This document shows, one piece after another, positions 1-8,250 of a stretch of DNA of 17,486 bases. The stretch covers positions 1-17,486 of the forward strand of contig JALLPB010000557.1 in the NCBI GenBank assembly GCA_036939975.1. Direction: 5' to 3'. The stretch's first letter is position 1; the number at the start of each line of letters is the position of its first letter. Below the pieces are notes generated by a model. That model was not told where the DNA came from. It worked only from the letters and a program-made list of their open reading frames with translations, and did no database searches. The translations under genes and the position numbers were made by a program. Source of the stretch: Cyclostephanos tholiformis (lineage: Eukaryota > Bacillariophyta > Thalassiosirophyceae > Thalassiosirales > Thalassiosiraceae).

Positions 1-2345
1 GTCTTCAAAAATAACTTTTGCCGACATCTCAAACGGCGACATTTCCAGCTAAGAGGAACATGGTTGAGGCGGATCTCCTTCCACTTCGCAACCATCTGTG
101 GCTTCTTCATTTTCTCCTTTGGTATATTGTACCACGCCAACAGGACTGCCAATTCAGTCACTGACACTCCCTTGTAGTCATTGTTTTCAAAACAGGATGC
201 TTTGGCATCCAGAACAGCCAACGCCTTTGCCTCGGTTTCTGTCTGCTGTTTCCGCTTCTTCTTCTCCTCCTCAAGCTCTTTCACGCGATCCTCACGGCAA
301 CGAAGTGCCTCTGCCTTAAAAAAATCGTCAGAACAAACATGGCTACCCCCGGTGGCATAGAACTTCTTGCCATGCGTGTTTGCTTTGGAAAGCAACACAA
401 TACGCTCCTTTGAATTCTTCACGGTGATCTGATTCAGTGCGTGCGCCTCCGGAACCGCTTTGAGTAAAGCCTGCAGAGCAGACCCTTTGTACCCTCCCTC
501 CGTCAACGCGTATACCGCATAATCATTCGCCTCCTGAATTGAACGTAGGAGGAGTCCGTACTCCTCGTCACCATCCCCAATTGCCCTCGCAACTTTGGGA
601 TCTTTCAGACATGCCCGAGTTACTGGTGCCGCTCCGACTTTCTTCCATGAGGCCAGGCATTCCTCACGTCCAAATCCAGCCTCAAAGGCTGAGGGCAACA
701 CGAGTTTCGTCTCCGGGTCTTCGCCTCCAAAGACCAGAAGGGCCAGCTTGTATTGCGGCACTTTAACACTCTTCTCCTGTGCGACGCATTCATCAACAAG
801 TAGTTCAAGATTAGTGCGAAAGCGAGACTTGAACTTACCATACGTGCGGTCGGTCTCCTGCGTCACCGCTGTGGTATTTGGTACGCAGGGGTATAGATAT
901 ACCCCAAGATATCGGAGACGGGCAAGCAGATCGATCTGCAATCTCCCTGGCCCGCTATCACACTTCAAAATAAGCCTCTTCCCAGGTCTGTCCAGCGTGT
1001 TTGGATAAAGGGGGAGTATCGAATTGATAATATACAATTCGAACTCCCGATCATCCATCCCCCCTTTAGTATTCATGCCAAAGGTGCAATCCCATTCCCG
1101 CTCACCATCAGTCCCAAACTGGCCAATAACTCGGGGGGTGAAGGCAAACACCTCACTCCGAAGCCTCTCACGATCCCCCGCAGTTGCCTTCGTCTGGAAC
1201 TGGAAGTGGGGCGGTAGGGCCTCGCCCGCGGCATTGCTGCCACAAATCAAAGTAGCCGTGAGGCTATCTTTGTTTGTTGCCTTCCCCGCCATCGGGAATC
1301 TCGGATCGTGAAGAACAATCTCTGGACGTCCACCCCTCCTCCCTTCGCTCCCATCAGTGCTTAAACAACTCTCGTCAAAATTGACGATTTGACGGAGGAG
1401 CTCGTCTGGGATGATGCATTTCCCATGTTCATCCCGGAAAGCAAACCCAAGTTCGATCAAATCTGCTTCCCAATTGTCGAACCAACAACTAATGTTCGAA
1501 TACGTTGTCCACCTAACCCTGCGGTCCTCGGCGTACTCCAGTTTTGATGCGTCGAGATACTTTGCTGTGCTCAACAGCACACGATTTAACATCTTTGTCT
1601 TATAATCGTGTTGCAATGTTTCGTTGATGGCGGCGGCGAGTTTCTTCAGCGTAAGCACATCGTCCCTCCGATTCAGTTGATTGATGCGAACATAGCTTTC
1701 GAACGCCACGCAAAGGGAGCTGTATGCCCACTTCGGGACATCACTTAATACGCCTGGCTTCAACGGCGAATGCCCCACAATGCCTTTTTTGACGTATCGT
1801 TGGATCGTTACGGGAGCGGGGCCAACACCGTCAAATTCGAGCTTCACTCTTTTTGAAATTTCATATGACGACAAACCGCCGCTCCCCTTCTTCTCCAGCT
1901 CCCGCCCGTACCAACTCGTCGCCCTCTTGAAGGCGCGCTTCTTATGCTCATTTGCATCGAATGTATTCACTCGCCATTTCTGCATCGCCCCCGCCGTAAG
2001 CCGTGTCTTCCTCGGCTTTGGCTTTGGACAAACAACCCCTTGACTCGGAGTTCTCATCATTGGACTGTCCTCTCCTGTCAGCTCCGTCAGCGGTGACACG
2101 GACGTCGTACCAGGAGTCTTCTTGGCCGACGGAGCAACCGACAAATCAACGGGTGCGCTGCTGTAGAAAGGATTCTTCTTCATACATGCGCGGCGGACCG
2201 CCATCTGCTTCGCAGGGTCCCTACTCTCCGCCAAAGTAAATTTGGCGGCGCGCATTGCCTCGGGGATCGACGCCTCTTGGCAGCGCATTTTGAATGTAAC
2301 CGCACGCGCGATGCGCTTATCCTTGCACCCACCCCTTTGTGACAT
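1..2345 (-). CDS. pogo/Tigger-like DDE/D transposase, 3' end outside window
   Basis: Reading the minus strand from the ATG at 2345 gives 781 uninterrupted codons to the window edge. An in-frame TAA lies five codons upstream (2360-2358), so this ATG is the natural start. Domains in order: a basic N-terminus; a helix-turn-helix-like region (about 135-195, with TIQRYVKKG at 180-188); then an RNase H-like catalytic core. D324 (in NFDES) and D463 (in KCDSGPG) fit the first two catalytic positions. QETD at 496-499 aligns with the QPLD motif of pogo/Tigger transposases, making D499 the third. A Lys/Glu-rich coiled coil (about 676-712) precedes a SAP/HeH-like tail (about 725-757, with LLAWYNIP and KWKEI). 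The enzyme would cut and paste its own element. An intact frame suggests recent activity. The last ~18 residues are unusually Arg/Cys-rich, so a frameshift near base 50 is possible. Terminal repeats could not be paired because the other end is off-window. Confidence 0.87.
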   Translation of the reverse strand, partial: MSQRGGCKDKRIARAVTFKMRCQEASIPEAMRAAKFTLAESRDPAKQMAVRRACMKKNPFYSSAPVDLSVAPSAKKTPGTTSVSPLTELTGEDSPMMRTPSQGVVCPKPKPRKTRLTAGAMQKWRVNTFDANEHKKRAFKRATSWYGRELEKKGSGGLSSYEISKRVKLEFDGVGPAPVTIQRYVKKGIVGHSPLKPGVLSDVPKWAYSSLCVAFESYVRINQLNRRDDVLTLKKLAAAINETLQHDYKTKMLNRVLLSTAKYLDASKLEYAEDRRVRWTTYSNISCWFDNWEADLIELGFAFRDEHGKCIIPDELLRQIVNFDESCLSTDGSEGRRGGRPEIVLHDPRFPMAGKATNKDSLTATLICGSNAAGEALPPHFQFQTKATAGDRERLRSEVFAFTPRVIGQFGTDGEREWDCTFGMNTKGGMDDREFELYIINSILPLYPNTLDRPGKRLILKCDSGPGRLQIDLLARLRYLGVYLYPCVPNTTAVTQETDRTYGKFKSRFRTNLELLVDECVAQEKSVKVPQYKLALLVFGGEDPETKLVLPSAFEAGFGREECLASWKKVGAAPVTRACLKDPKVARAIGDGDEEYGLLLRSIQEANDYAVYALTEGGYKGSALQALLKAVPEAHALNQITVKNSKERIVLLSKANTHGKKFYATGGSHVCSDDFFKAEALRCREDRVKELEEEKKKRKQQTETEAKALAVLDAKASCFENNDYKGVSVTELAVLLAWYNIPKEKMKKPQMVAKWKEIRLNHVPLSWKCRRLRCRQKLFLK

Positions 2346-3036
2346 AATGGGGAAGATTTAATCCCGATGTGATGCAAGGGTTTATGTGTAGATCTATGAG
2401 ATATTATCGATCTAACACTTGTGTGGTCGAACATTTTTTCTTATCTTGCTTCGTTCAAGTACGCGCGACCCCAAATTCGACAAGGAACACCTCTGCGGAA
2501 CATAGGGGTGTCACATATCAATCTAATCGGAAGCAGCTGCTCTAGATGACTACACACTCGTTGGGGGTATTAGATTGAGTTGCCGGCTATTTAACAATCA
2601 ATCACTGATGAGTGTCGCTTTTCGCAAAAAAAGTGTTAGAAAAGGGGGTGCTTCACAATAGGGTTTAAACTCGTACTTGCTCAAAGAAATCACAGCCTTA
2701 TGCCCCGACTTCTACGGTAATAATTTAAGCTAACAAATCTGTAGAATCACTGTAGCTCAGCGAATACCTGGACGATTTTCAAAAATGGGGTACCATATTG
2801 ACCGTCACATCATGCCCAACGCTAAGCTAGTAGGTAGCCTTACTTTTCTTTAACTGGTCGATTTTGGGACCTTTTAACTTGCACTAAGGTACAAGTCCAT
2901 AAGGTCACTAGAATGACCCTGAGGTCTGACCAACAAGGAGATAAGGGATGGTGTAAACATGAAGCTGACTTAATATTTTAGAAGTTTAGGAATAAACTAA
3001 TTGGCTGCGCAGTACCTTTAAAATATCGTTAAATGA
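2346..3036. other. gene-free stretch beside the transposase
   Basis: This is AT-richer DNA between the transposase start codon and the transposase-tail remnant. Stops are frequent in all frames and no convincing coding, RNA or repeat signal was seen. Part of it is presumably the 5' untranslated end and one terminus of the transposon, but the inverted repeat cannot be identified with only one end in view. Confidence 0.5.
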
Positions 3037-3529
3037 ACAGTTCAGTTTGTGATGAGGGGGGAGGATCCAACGAAGCTCAATGCGAGCAATTTGATGACCC
3101 ACTTAACTTGGCACAGGGTGCCTATAGTAGCCGAGATGAACAAGGTCCAGAAGCTCGCAAAGTGGACAAAGAACGCTACCTCAATGAAGCCCCAGCTATC
3201 ATATGAGAAATGGATGGAAGAGGATGAGGCAAGGTTGGAGGAGGCACAGCCTAATGTGGTGGACATGGCACACACAGCCCTTGGACACATGGAAGCGCTC
3301 AAGAAGATGGAATTGGTGTTGGCTGTGCGCGCAATGATGCAGGAGGAGTTCAATCAACTGGTGACAGCTCGAAATGAGGCAACGGTGCATCATGGTCGAG
3401 GGGATATTTGGAGCCATCAAAGAGCATGACGGCGGAACTGATGCAAATGGATCCCTATTTGAGGGGGAACGTGGCGCAGTGAACGTATTGATTGAATCAA
3501 TGTCGGAGGGGGGTGTAGAGGCGTGTTAG
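3037..3529 (+). pseudogene. frameshifted C-terminal remnant of a related transposase
   Basis: One frame is open from 3037 to a TGA at 3427-3429 (first ATG 3052). The peptide begins with a segment that matches the tail domain of the left transposase in pattern: L-x4-L-x3-L-x-W-x2-(V/I)-P, then M-x-K and a K-W pair (here LTWHRVP and LAKWTKN; there LLAWYNIP and VAKWKEI). It continues as a charged helical stretch (WMEEDEARLEEAQ, then EEFNQL). After about base 3390 the +1 frame becomes the coding-like one and stays open through FGAIKEHDGG and LIESMSEGG to TAG at 3527-3529, which suggests a one-base indel. No catalytic core precedes it. I infer a 5'-truncated, frameshifted copy of a related element in opposite orientation to the intact gene. 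A small host protein with a SAP-like domain is the alternative. Confidence 0.55.
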
Positions 3530-3649
3530 GACTTTTTGATGCTTAATACATAGACTTACCTCCAAACATAGGAATTTGTACACGATGTTTTCAGTGCCGA
3601 CCTAGACTTGACTTTTTGATGTTAAGAAATAATAAACTTGACTTTTTGA
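3530..3649 (+). repeat. three direct copies of GACTTTTTGA
   Basis: The ten-base word GACTTTTTGA occurs at 3530-3539, 3610-3619 and 3640-3649. The first two copies share a longer match (followed by TG and then TTAA within a few bases). They begin directly after the stop of the transposase-tail remnant, so they may be part of the 3' end of that dead element. No function can be assigned. Confidence 0.6.
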
Positions 3650-3805
3650 AGTCTACCTATTATCAACGGGTGTCCTCGCAAGCCCTTTCCCCTTCCTCTC
3701 GTCTATTCTCTCCTGCAGCTCGCCCTCGCCTCGTCTGTGCTGGTCTGGAGCCATGGTCACCTCGCACATCTGAGGTCTAACAGGCAGATGGAATATTTAA
3801 CATTT

Positions 3806-6800
3806 TCATGCTTCAATGGTCACCTTACTGTCTAATCCAAGCTTGGTGCAAAGGTATTGTTTTTTGTCGACAGACTGTCCAAGGTTATTCAATTCCCAAT
3901 ACGGCAAAGACACAACAGGGATTCTATCGATAGTGGCAACTTGCCTGTGCTTCAGGATGGTGCTACCAGTTGGCTGATTACCGATGAAATGATGTGGTCC
4001 ATCAACTTCAATGCCTACTTTAGTTCCCTTCACCTTCACAACAGCATCCAAAGAATATCCACTATGCGTCCGTACTTCTTCTTCCAAAGGAATTCCCATA
4101 GAGGCTAACTCAGAAATAACATCCCTCTGCAAGATGGAGCCTTGCAAAGGCTGATTTGTAAACTCTTCGTAACAACGCTTTGCTATGTGTGCAGGCAGGG
4201 ATGAGTCATTCGCAATCTCTGTTCTCCATACATTCCATTGATGGAGCTGACACAAACCTCGATGGTCGAATTTGTCATACTTCTCAACTAGAATGTTAAC
4301 AAAAGGCGATTCGGGACCGAATAGGGCGTCTGCGTTCAAATCGGCGACCGTGTATGCCCACGCAATGTTTGCCAACGATTGACAATCACATTGATGAAGC
4401 AACAGTCTGGCGGTTGGTTCCATTGAGAGAAATAGGTGACGGTCCAAGTGCCCAACGGCAGAGCAAGACCAAAGTAACATCGAAACTCCTTGCGGCGTGA
4501 ATTCGTTCCGCCTGTCTATGGCGGCGTTTGCGATTCCCTCAAATATACTAGGCCTATATTCTCGGGCCGTTGCATACGCCCAGGCCATATTCGCAAGCGA
4601 CGATGCATCGAATTCCGACCACCTTCCGCATTCAGCCAAAGCGCTCAATAGTGGACGATGATTAAAGTCCAGTGATGCAAAGGACCACGCGAGGCTCGCA
4701 ACTTCCTTGGGTTTGAGTCTGTCGCAGCAGTTGATACATTCGTCTGAGAGGAAGTTTAGCAGGGCTGGTATCCGACACCCCGTGGAAGCATATGCCCAAG
4801 TTATGCCAACAATCACCTGGGGAGAGAATGCGGACGGGCGGCGGATAATTTCGGACGCAATGGCGTTCATCCAGTGCTGGGATTGACGTCCCACCCTCAC
4901 GTACGATATCACCATGTTGAAGAGATCTAGTCCCGTATATTCGCTTAGATGGGACAAAGAGTTAGACGCGATCCGGTCGATGAGCTCCGGGAACGTGTGC
5001 CTGGTTTGCGAGTAAGCCAGAACTAGCATGACTTCATCCTCCGGTGCGAATTCATCCAATCTTCGAAGGCACTCCTCAGCAAGAGCCCGAAAAAACTCCG
5101 GGGAGTCGAACCCCAAATTTGCAAATGCCCAAGCGAGGATGGAAAGCCCCTGCGGCTGTATGCGATCTGCGTTCGATAACGCGAACGACTCAATGCCGCG
5201 GAACAATTCGTCGGAAGGACGTCCGATCGACGCAAACGACCAGGCGATTTGGCTCGATTCGATGGCACCAAGTTCGTTCTGACGTGTCGTCGCTGCGCGG
5301 TCGATGGCATCCCAAAAGTCCACGCGCTTGACGTGTCCCACGAAGGCGAACGAGTGAGCAAGCATCGCAACGCCCTGCATTGTGAAGGAATCAAGTCCCC
5401 TCGACGCCACCTCCTCTGCGATGCGATCGAAGACCGAACCTGACGCCGTCGTTAAGGGAAATTTCGAGTACGCCCATGACACGTTCGCCAACTGCTGCGC
5501 CGAAAACTCTCTCGCCCTGGGAATCACCTCTCGGGCGATGGCGTCGAATAATCCAGGACTGAAGTGATTCAACTTCGCGTATGCCCATACTATATTTGCC
5601 ATGTTCTGGGAGCTGAAGGTCGAAATCTGATGCGTGGCCACTACTGCGATTTCGTCGAACAGTACCGCCGCCGAGGATGACGACGAAGACAAGGATCCCT
5701 TTTCTCTCCCCCCTCCCGTCGCATCCTTCGCCGTCGAACGTCCGGCAAGCGCGAATGCGTACGACAGGTTCGAAAAATGACGCGGATCGAATTTGTCGAG
5801 CATGGGAATCGCGGCAGATGAAATCGCGTGATAGAGATCCTCGTCCACATGACCCGCCTTCGCGTACGAATTGGCCCACTGGGAGAGTGTCATCGGATCG
5901 ACGATGTCGCCGACTTCGTTTTCGTAGTCGTCGTTGACAACGTCGATATTCGATGGTGGTAGTTTCAGAAGTCGTGTTCGTCGTTTTCGTTCCTCCTCTT
6001 CCTTCACTTTCTCCCTCCTGCGACGATGGACAAATTCGATTGAAAAATCTCGCATCAACGGCATCGCGTCATCGTTCGCTACGCGACAGGCGACGCACGA
6101 CCAGGCCAGGTTCCCCATGTGCTTGGAGGTGAATTCGTACCGACGTCGATTGAAGGTCGATCGTATCGCGCGAAAGAGGGACGACGCGTCCAACACCGAC
6201 GACGCCGTGGTGTTGTCCCAGGCCTCTCGATGACGATCCTCGCCCCCTTCTCCTTCGTGATGACGATGACGACGATGACAAAGACGAAGACGACGAAATT
6301 CGGTCGCGTGATCGTCGTCGTATGCCACAATCGCCTCCGTCGCCAAGTGTCGACGACCGAGCGACGACGACGACGACGACGACGACGAGACGATGGTAGC
6401 GAGGGCCCAAGTCACGCTGACGAGCCACTTCGGACGGTAGTAATCGACGTTCGATGTCACGCGTTCCAATATCGAGGACCAAAAATTATGCGCGATGATA
6501 CCATTCACGAGGGGCGAATTATCGTCGTCGTCGTTCTTAACGATCGTCGCCGCGTATTGCGCGATATTGCGTATCTCTCCGGGACCGTACGCGTCCATAT
6601 CCATGACCGTGCGTATCATCACATCTTCCATATATTTTCGACGACGATCGCTCAGATGAGCATCGGCATTCCCATCCCCACCGGACTTCGTTGTTGTTGT
6701 TGTTGTTGTTGTTGACGACGACATCTCCTTCCAATATGCGATTACCTCACGCGGAGATAGAGCGGGGGTTCCCCCTCCTCCTCCTCCTCCTCCATCTCCT

Positions 6801-7687
6801 CCTGCATTGTCGTCGGGGATGGTGGGATGGACGTCGTCGCGACTGTGGTGGAAAATATCGTCGCGGGTGGGACGTTGATTCGACGACGATCGCCACGGCG
6901 AGGCCTTCGATATGGCGACGACGTCGGCGATGGCGTCGGCGGTGGCGGCATAGGACCCGATCGCGCCCCCCCCCCCCCTCCCCCTCCTCGTCCTACCCCA
7001 CTCGCGGTCGTAGTCGTAGTCGCGTAGTCGGACCGACGATCGCCATTCGTGTCGACGAGCGCGGCGGCGACGGCGCTCCATCGTCCCCCCCCCCCCCATC
7101 CCCCCCCAGTCTCCGCCCTCGCGGTCATCGTCGACGGATGCGCCTCCATCGCCGAACGCCCCGCCGGGCGATACCCCGGCCATGGGATTGACCTTGCGTC
7201 TGCCACCGCCGCCGTCATCACGAGTGGAATTGGCGGGGTAGGGGGGGATGACGACGACTTCGGCGACGGGGGGGGGGGGGGGACGGATGAACGTCCCCGA
7301 CGATTGCGACGTACGACGACGAGGACGAGGAGGAGGAGGAGGAGGAGGAGGAGGAGGCCCGACGTTCCTCCCGCCATCCGTCGGATAACGACCGTCGTCG
7401 AGACCTCGACGATCCTTCCTAACGTCATGACCGTCGTGATGATGACGATGTTGCGAGTATCGACGAGGCGCCGTCGTCGTCGTCGCAATCGTCGTCGTCG
7501 TCGTCGTCGTCGTCGCAATCGTCGTGGACCTCGCGGGTTGTTCCGACGTCGACGATGGCGGGGAGGACGGCGACGATGACGATTGCGACGGATGATGATG
7601 ATGATAACGACGATGCCGACATCGACGGGCCAATGCGAGGGAATCCTTCGAATGCCGTCCAATTAGCGCCAGACGCGCGGCATGCAT
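3806..7687 (-). CDS. RAP-domain protein with 37-residue helical repeats, probable organelle RNA-binding factor
   Basis: No intron is seen. The frame stays open upstream to 7855, but the first ATG is at 7687, giving 1293 residues. The N-terminus (MHAARLALIGRHSKDSLALARRC) is basic with no early acidic residue until D15 and could be a mitochondrial or plastid presequence. Residues ~25-340 are low complexity (Ser, Thr, Pro, Gly, Arg runs). From ~400 to ~1155 there are about 17 repeats with the core (L)ANxxWAYAxxG, mostly spaced exactly 37 residues, as in heptatricopeptide/octotricopeptide-type repeats. The C-terminus (about 1190-1293) is a RAP domain, recognised by GYSLDAVV, IEVDGPHHF and the late LPYWELNNL; this fold resembles restriction-endonuclease-like nucleases. 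RAP proteins with such repeats act in organellar RNA processing, stability or translation. The target RNA cannot be read from the sequence. It is divergent from the DTW gene. Confidence 0.92.
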   Translation of the reverse strand: MHAARLALIGRHSKDSLALARRCRHRRYHHHHPSQSSSSPSSPPSSTSEQPARSTTIATTTTTTTTIATTTTAPRRYSQHRHHHDGHDVRKDRRGLDDGRYPTDGGRNVGPPPPPPPPPPRPRRRTSQSSGTFIRPPPPPVAEVVVIPPYPANSTRDDGGGGRRKVNPMAGVSPGGAFGDGGASVDDDREGGDWGGMGGGGTMERRRRRARRHEWRSSVRLRDYDYDREWGRTRRGRGGGGAIGSYAATADAIADVVAISKASPWRSSSNQRPTRDDIFHHSRDDVHPTIPDDNAGGDGGGGGGGGTPALSPREVIAYWKEMSSSTTTTTTTTKSGGDGNADAHLSDRRRKYMEDVMIRTVMDMDAYGPGEIRNIAQYAATIVKNDDDDNSPLVNGIIAHNFWSSILERVTSNVDYYRPKWLVSVTWALATIVSSSSSSSSSLGRRHLATEAIVAYDDDHATEFRRLRLCHRRHRHHEGEGGEDRHREAWDNTTASSVLDASSLFRAIRSTFNRRRYEFTSKHMGNLAWSCVACRVANDDAMPLMRDFSIEFVHRRRREKVKEEEERKRRTRLLKLPPSNIDVVNDDYENEVGDIVDPMTLSQWANSYAKAGHVDEDLYHAISSAAIPMLDKFDPRHFSNLSYAFALAGRSTAKDATGGGREKGSLSSSSSSAAVLFDEIAVVATHQISTFSSQNMANIVWAYAKLNHFSPGLFDAIAREVIPRAREFSAQQLANVSWAYSKFPLTTASGSVFDRIAEEVASRGLDSFTMQGVAMLAHSFAFVGHVKRVDFWDAIDRAATTRQNELGAIESSQIAWSFASIGRPSDELFRGIESFALSNADRIQPQGLSILAWAFANLGFDSPEFFRALAEECLRRLDEFAPEDEVMLVLAYSQTRHTFPELIDRIASNSLSHLSEYTGLDLFNMVISYVRVGRQSQHWMNAIASEIIRRPSAFSPQVIVGITWAYASTGCRIPALLNFLSDECINCCDRLKPKEVASLAWSFASLDFNHRPLLSALAECGRWSEFDASSLANMAWAYATAREYRPSIFEGIANAAIDRRNEFTPQGVSMLLWSCSAVGHLDRHLFLSMEPTARLLLHQCDCQSLANIAWAYTVADLNADALFGPESPFVNILVEKYDKFDHRGLCQLHQWNVWRTEIANDSSLPAHIAKRCYEEFTNQPLQGSILQRDVISELASMGIPLEEEVRTHSGYSLDAVVKVKGTKVGIEVDGPHHFIGNQPTGSTILKHRQVATIDRIPVVSLPYWELNNLGQSVDKKQYLCTKLGLDSKVTIEA
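6690..6714. repeat. (GTT)8 microsatellite in the RAP coding region
   Basis: Eight GTT triplets on the plus strand encode a run of eight threonines in the RAP protein on the minus strand. Being a triplet repeat, length changes keep the reading frame. Confidence 0.9.
6966..7282. repeat. long C/G homopolymer tracts inside coding sequence
   Basis: Runs of 13 C (6966-6978), 13 C (7085-7097), 8 C (7100-7107) and 15 G (7268-7282) lie inside the predicted RAP coding region and encode Gly- or Pro-rich segments. Slippage in any of them would break the frame. The current lengths keep a single frame open, which supports the assembly, but they are the weakest point of the N-terminal gene model. Confidence 0.85.
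7327..7534. repeat. (GAG)n and (GTC)n triplet tracts in the RAP N-terminal region
   Basis: About ten GAG triplets at 7327-7357 give ten prolines on the minus strand. Interrupted GTC/CGT triplets at about 7472-7534 give threonine and alanine runs. The same triplet composition keeps several other frames open here on both strands; those are composition artefacts. Confidence 0.85.
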
Positions 7688-8250
7688 CTTAAATAATATG
7701 ATGGAACGGATTCCCCCCGAAAAAACGCCCTCTCCTCGGACGCGATGAAAATCAATAAAATAATGTGTCAAGTGTGTTGGGACTGACGATGGCCTCTCCT
7801 CTACGACGCACGATGGGGCAGCAGCGATATGGACCTGCCGGGCACCACCCGCCACCCGTGTTCAAGAGGGAAAATGTTTTGTTGTGGTTGTTGTTGTGTT
7901 TTTTTTGTGTCGCGTCGGGGGATTTGATGTTGTCACCCGAAAAAAAGCAGTTTTCGCCAAAACATCGCACATGTTGTGTTGCTCCTCCACAATTTCTCAC
8001 TTACTTCTACGGTGCCATTATTGACACGACGGAGCCTTAAATATAATGTTCGCGCCGCATAACTACAACTGGCAATAACGCGAGCGGGCGGCGGGGGGGG
8101 ATCCTCGTCATCTCTTGAAAAAGGGTGTTCGATTTATGGAAAACCATCGTCGCGTCCTGATTCCTGATCATATAGAGTACCATAAGCGTCAACGTCGTAC
8201 TTCTCACACATCCACCCCCCGCCAGTCTGCACTCTTGGAGGGGTAAAGTT
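7688..8250. promoter_or_regulatory. divergent intergenic region between the RAP and DTW genes
   Basis: These 563 bases separate two start codons pointing away from each other, so both promoters should lie here. The bases just before the RAP ATG are A/T-rich (minus strand TATTATTTAAG). A TATA-like CATATAG lies about 80 bases before the DTW ATG. A short plus-strand frame (7765-8040) starts at GTG, has no recognisable domain and lies antisense to the RAP 5' region, so I do not call it a gene. No element was defined with confidence. Confidence 0.45.

Noticed and set aside
3049..3429. Independent small host gene
   Set aside because: Its pattern matches the transposase tail, and coding-like sequence continues in a shifted frame to 3529. 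Kept as a remnant with moderate confidence.
6079..7662. Several long frames on both strands overlapping the RAP gene's N-terminal half, including a 306-codon one
   Set aside because: They arise from CGT/ACG, GTT and GAG triplet composition. None has a domain, while the 3806-7687 frame ends in a clear RAP domain.
7688..7855. Upstream extension of the RAP frame to a GTG at 7855
   Set aside because: There is no ATG in the extension, and the ATG at 7687 gives a presequence-like N-terminus.
7765..8040. 91-codon plus-strand frame with a hydrophobic stretch
   Set aside because: It starts at GTG, covers the divergent promoter region and has no recognisable domain.
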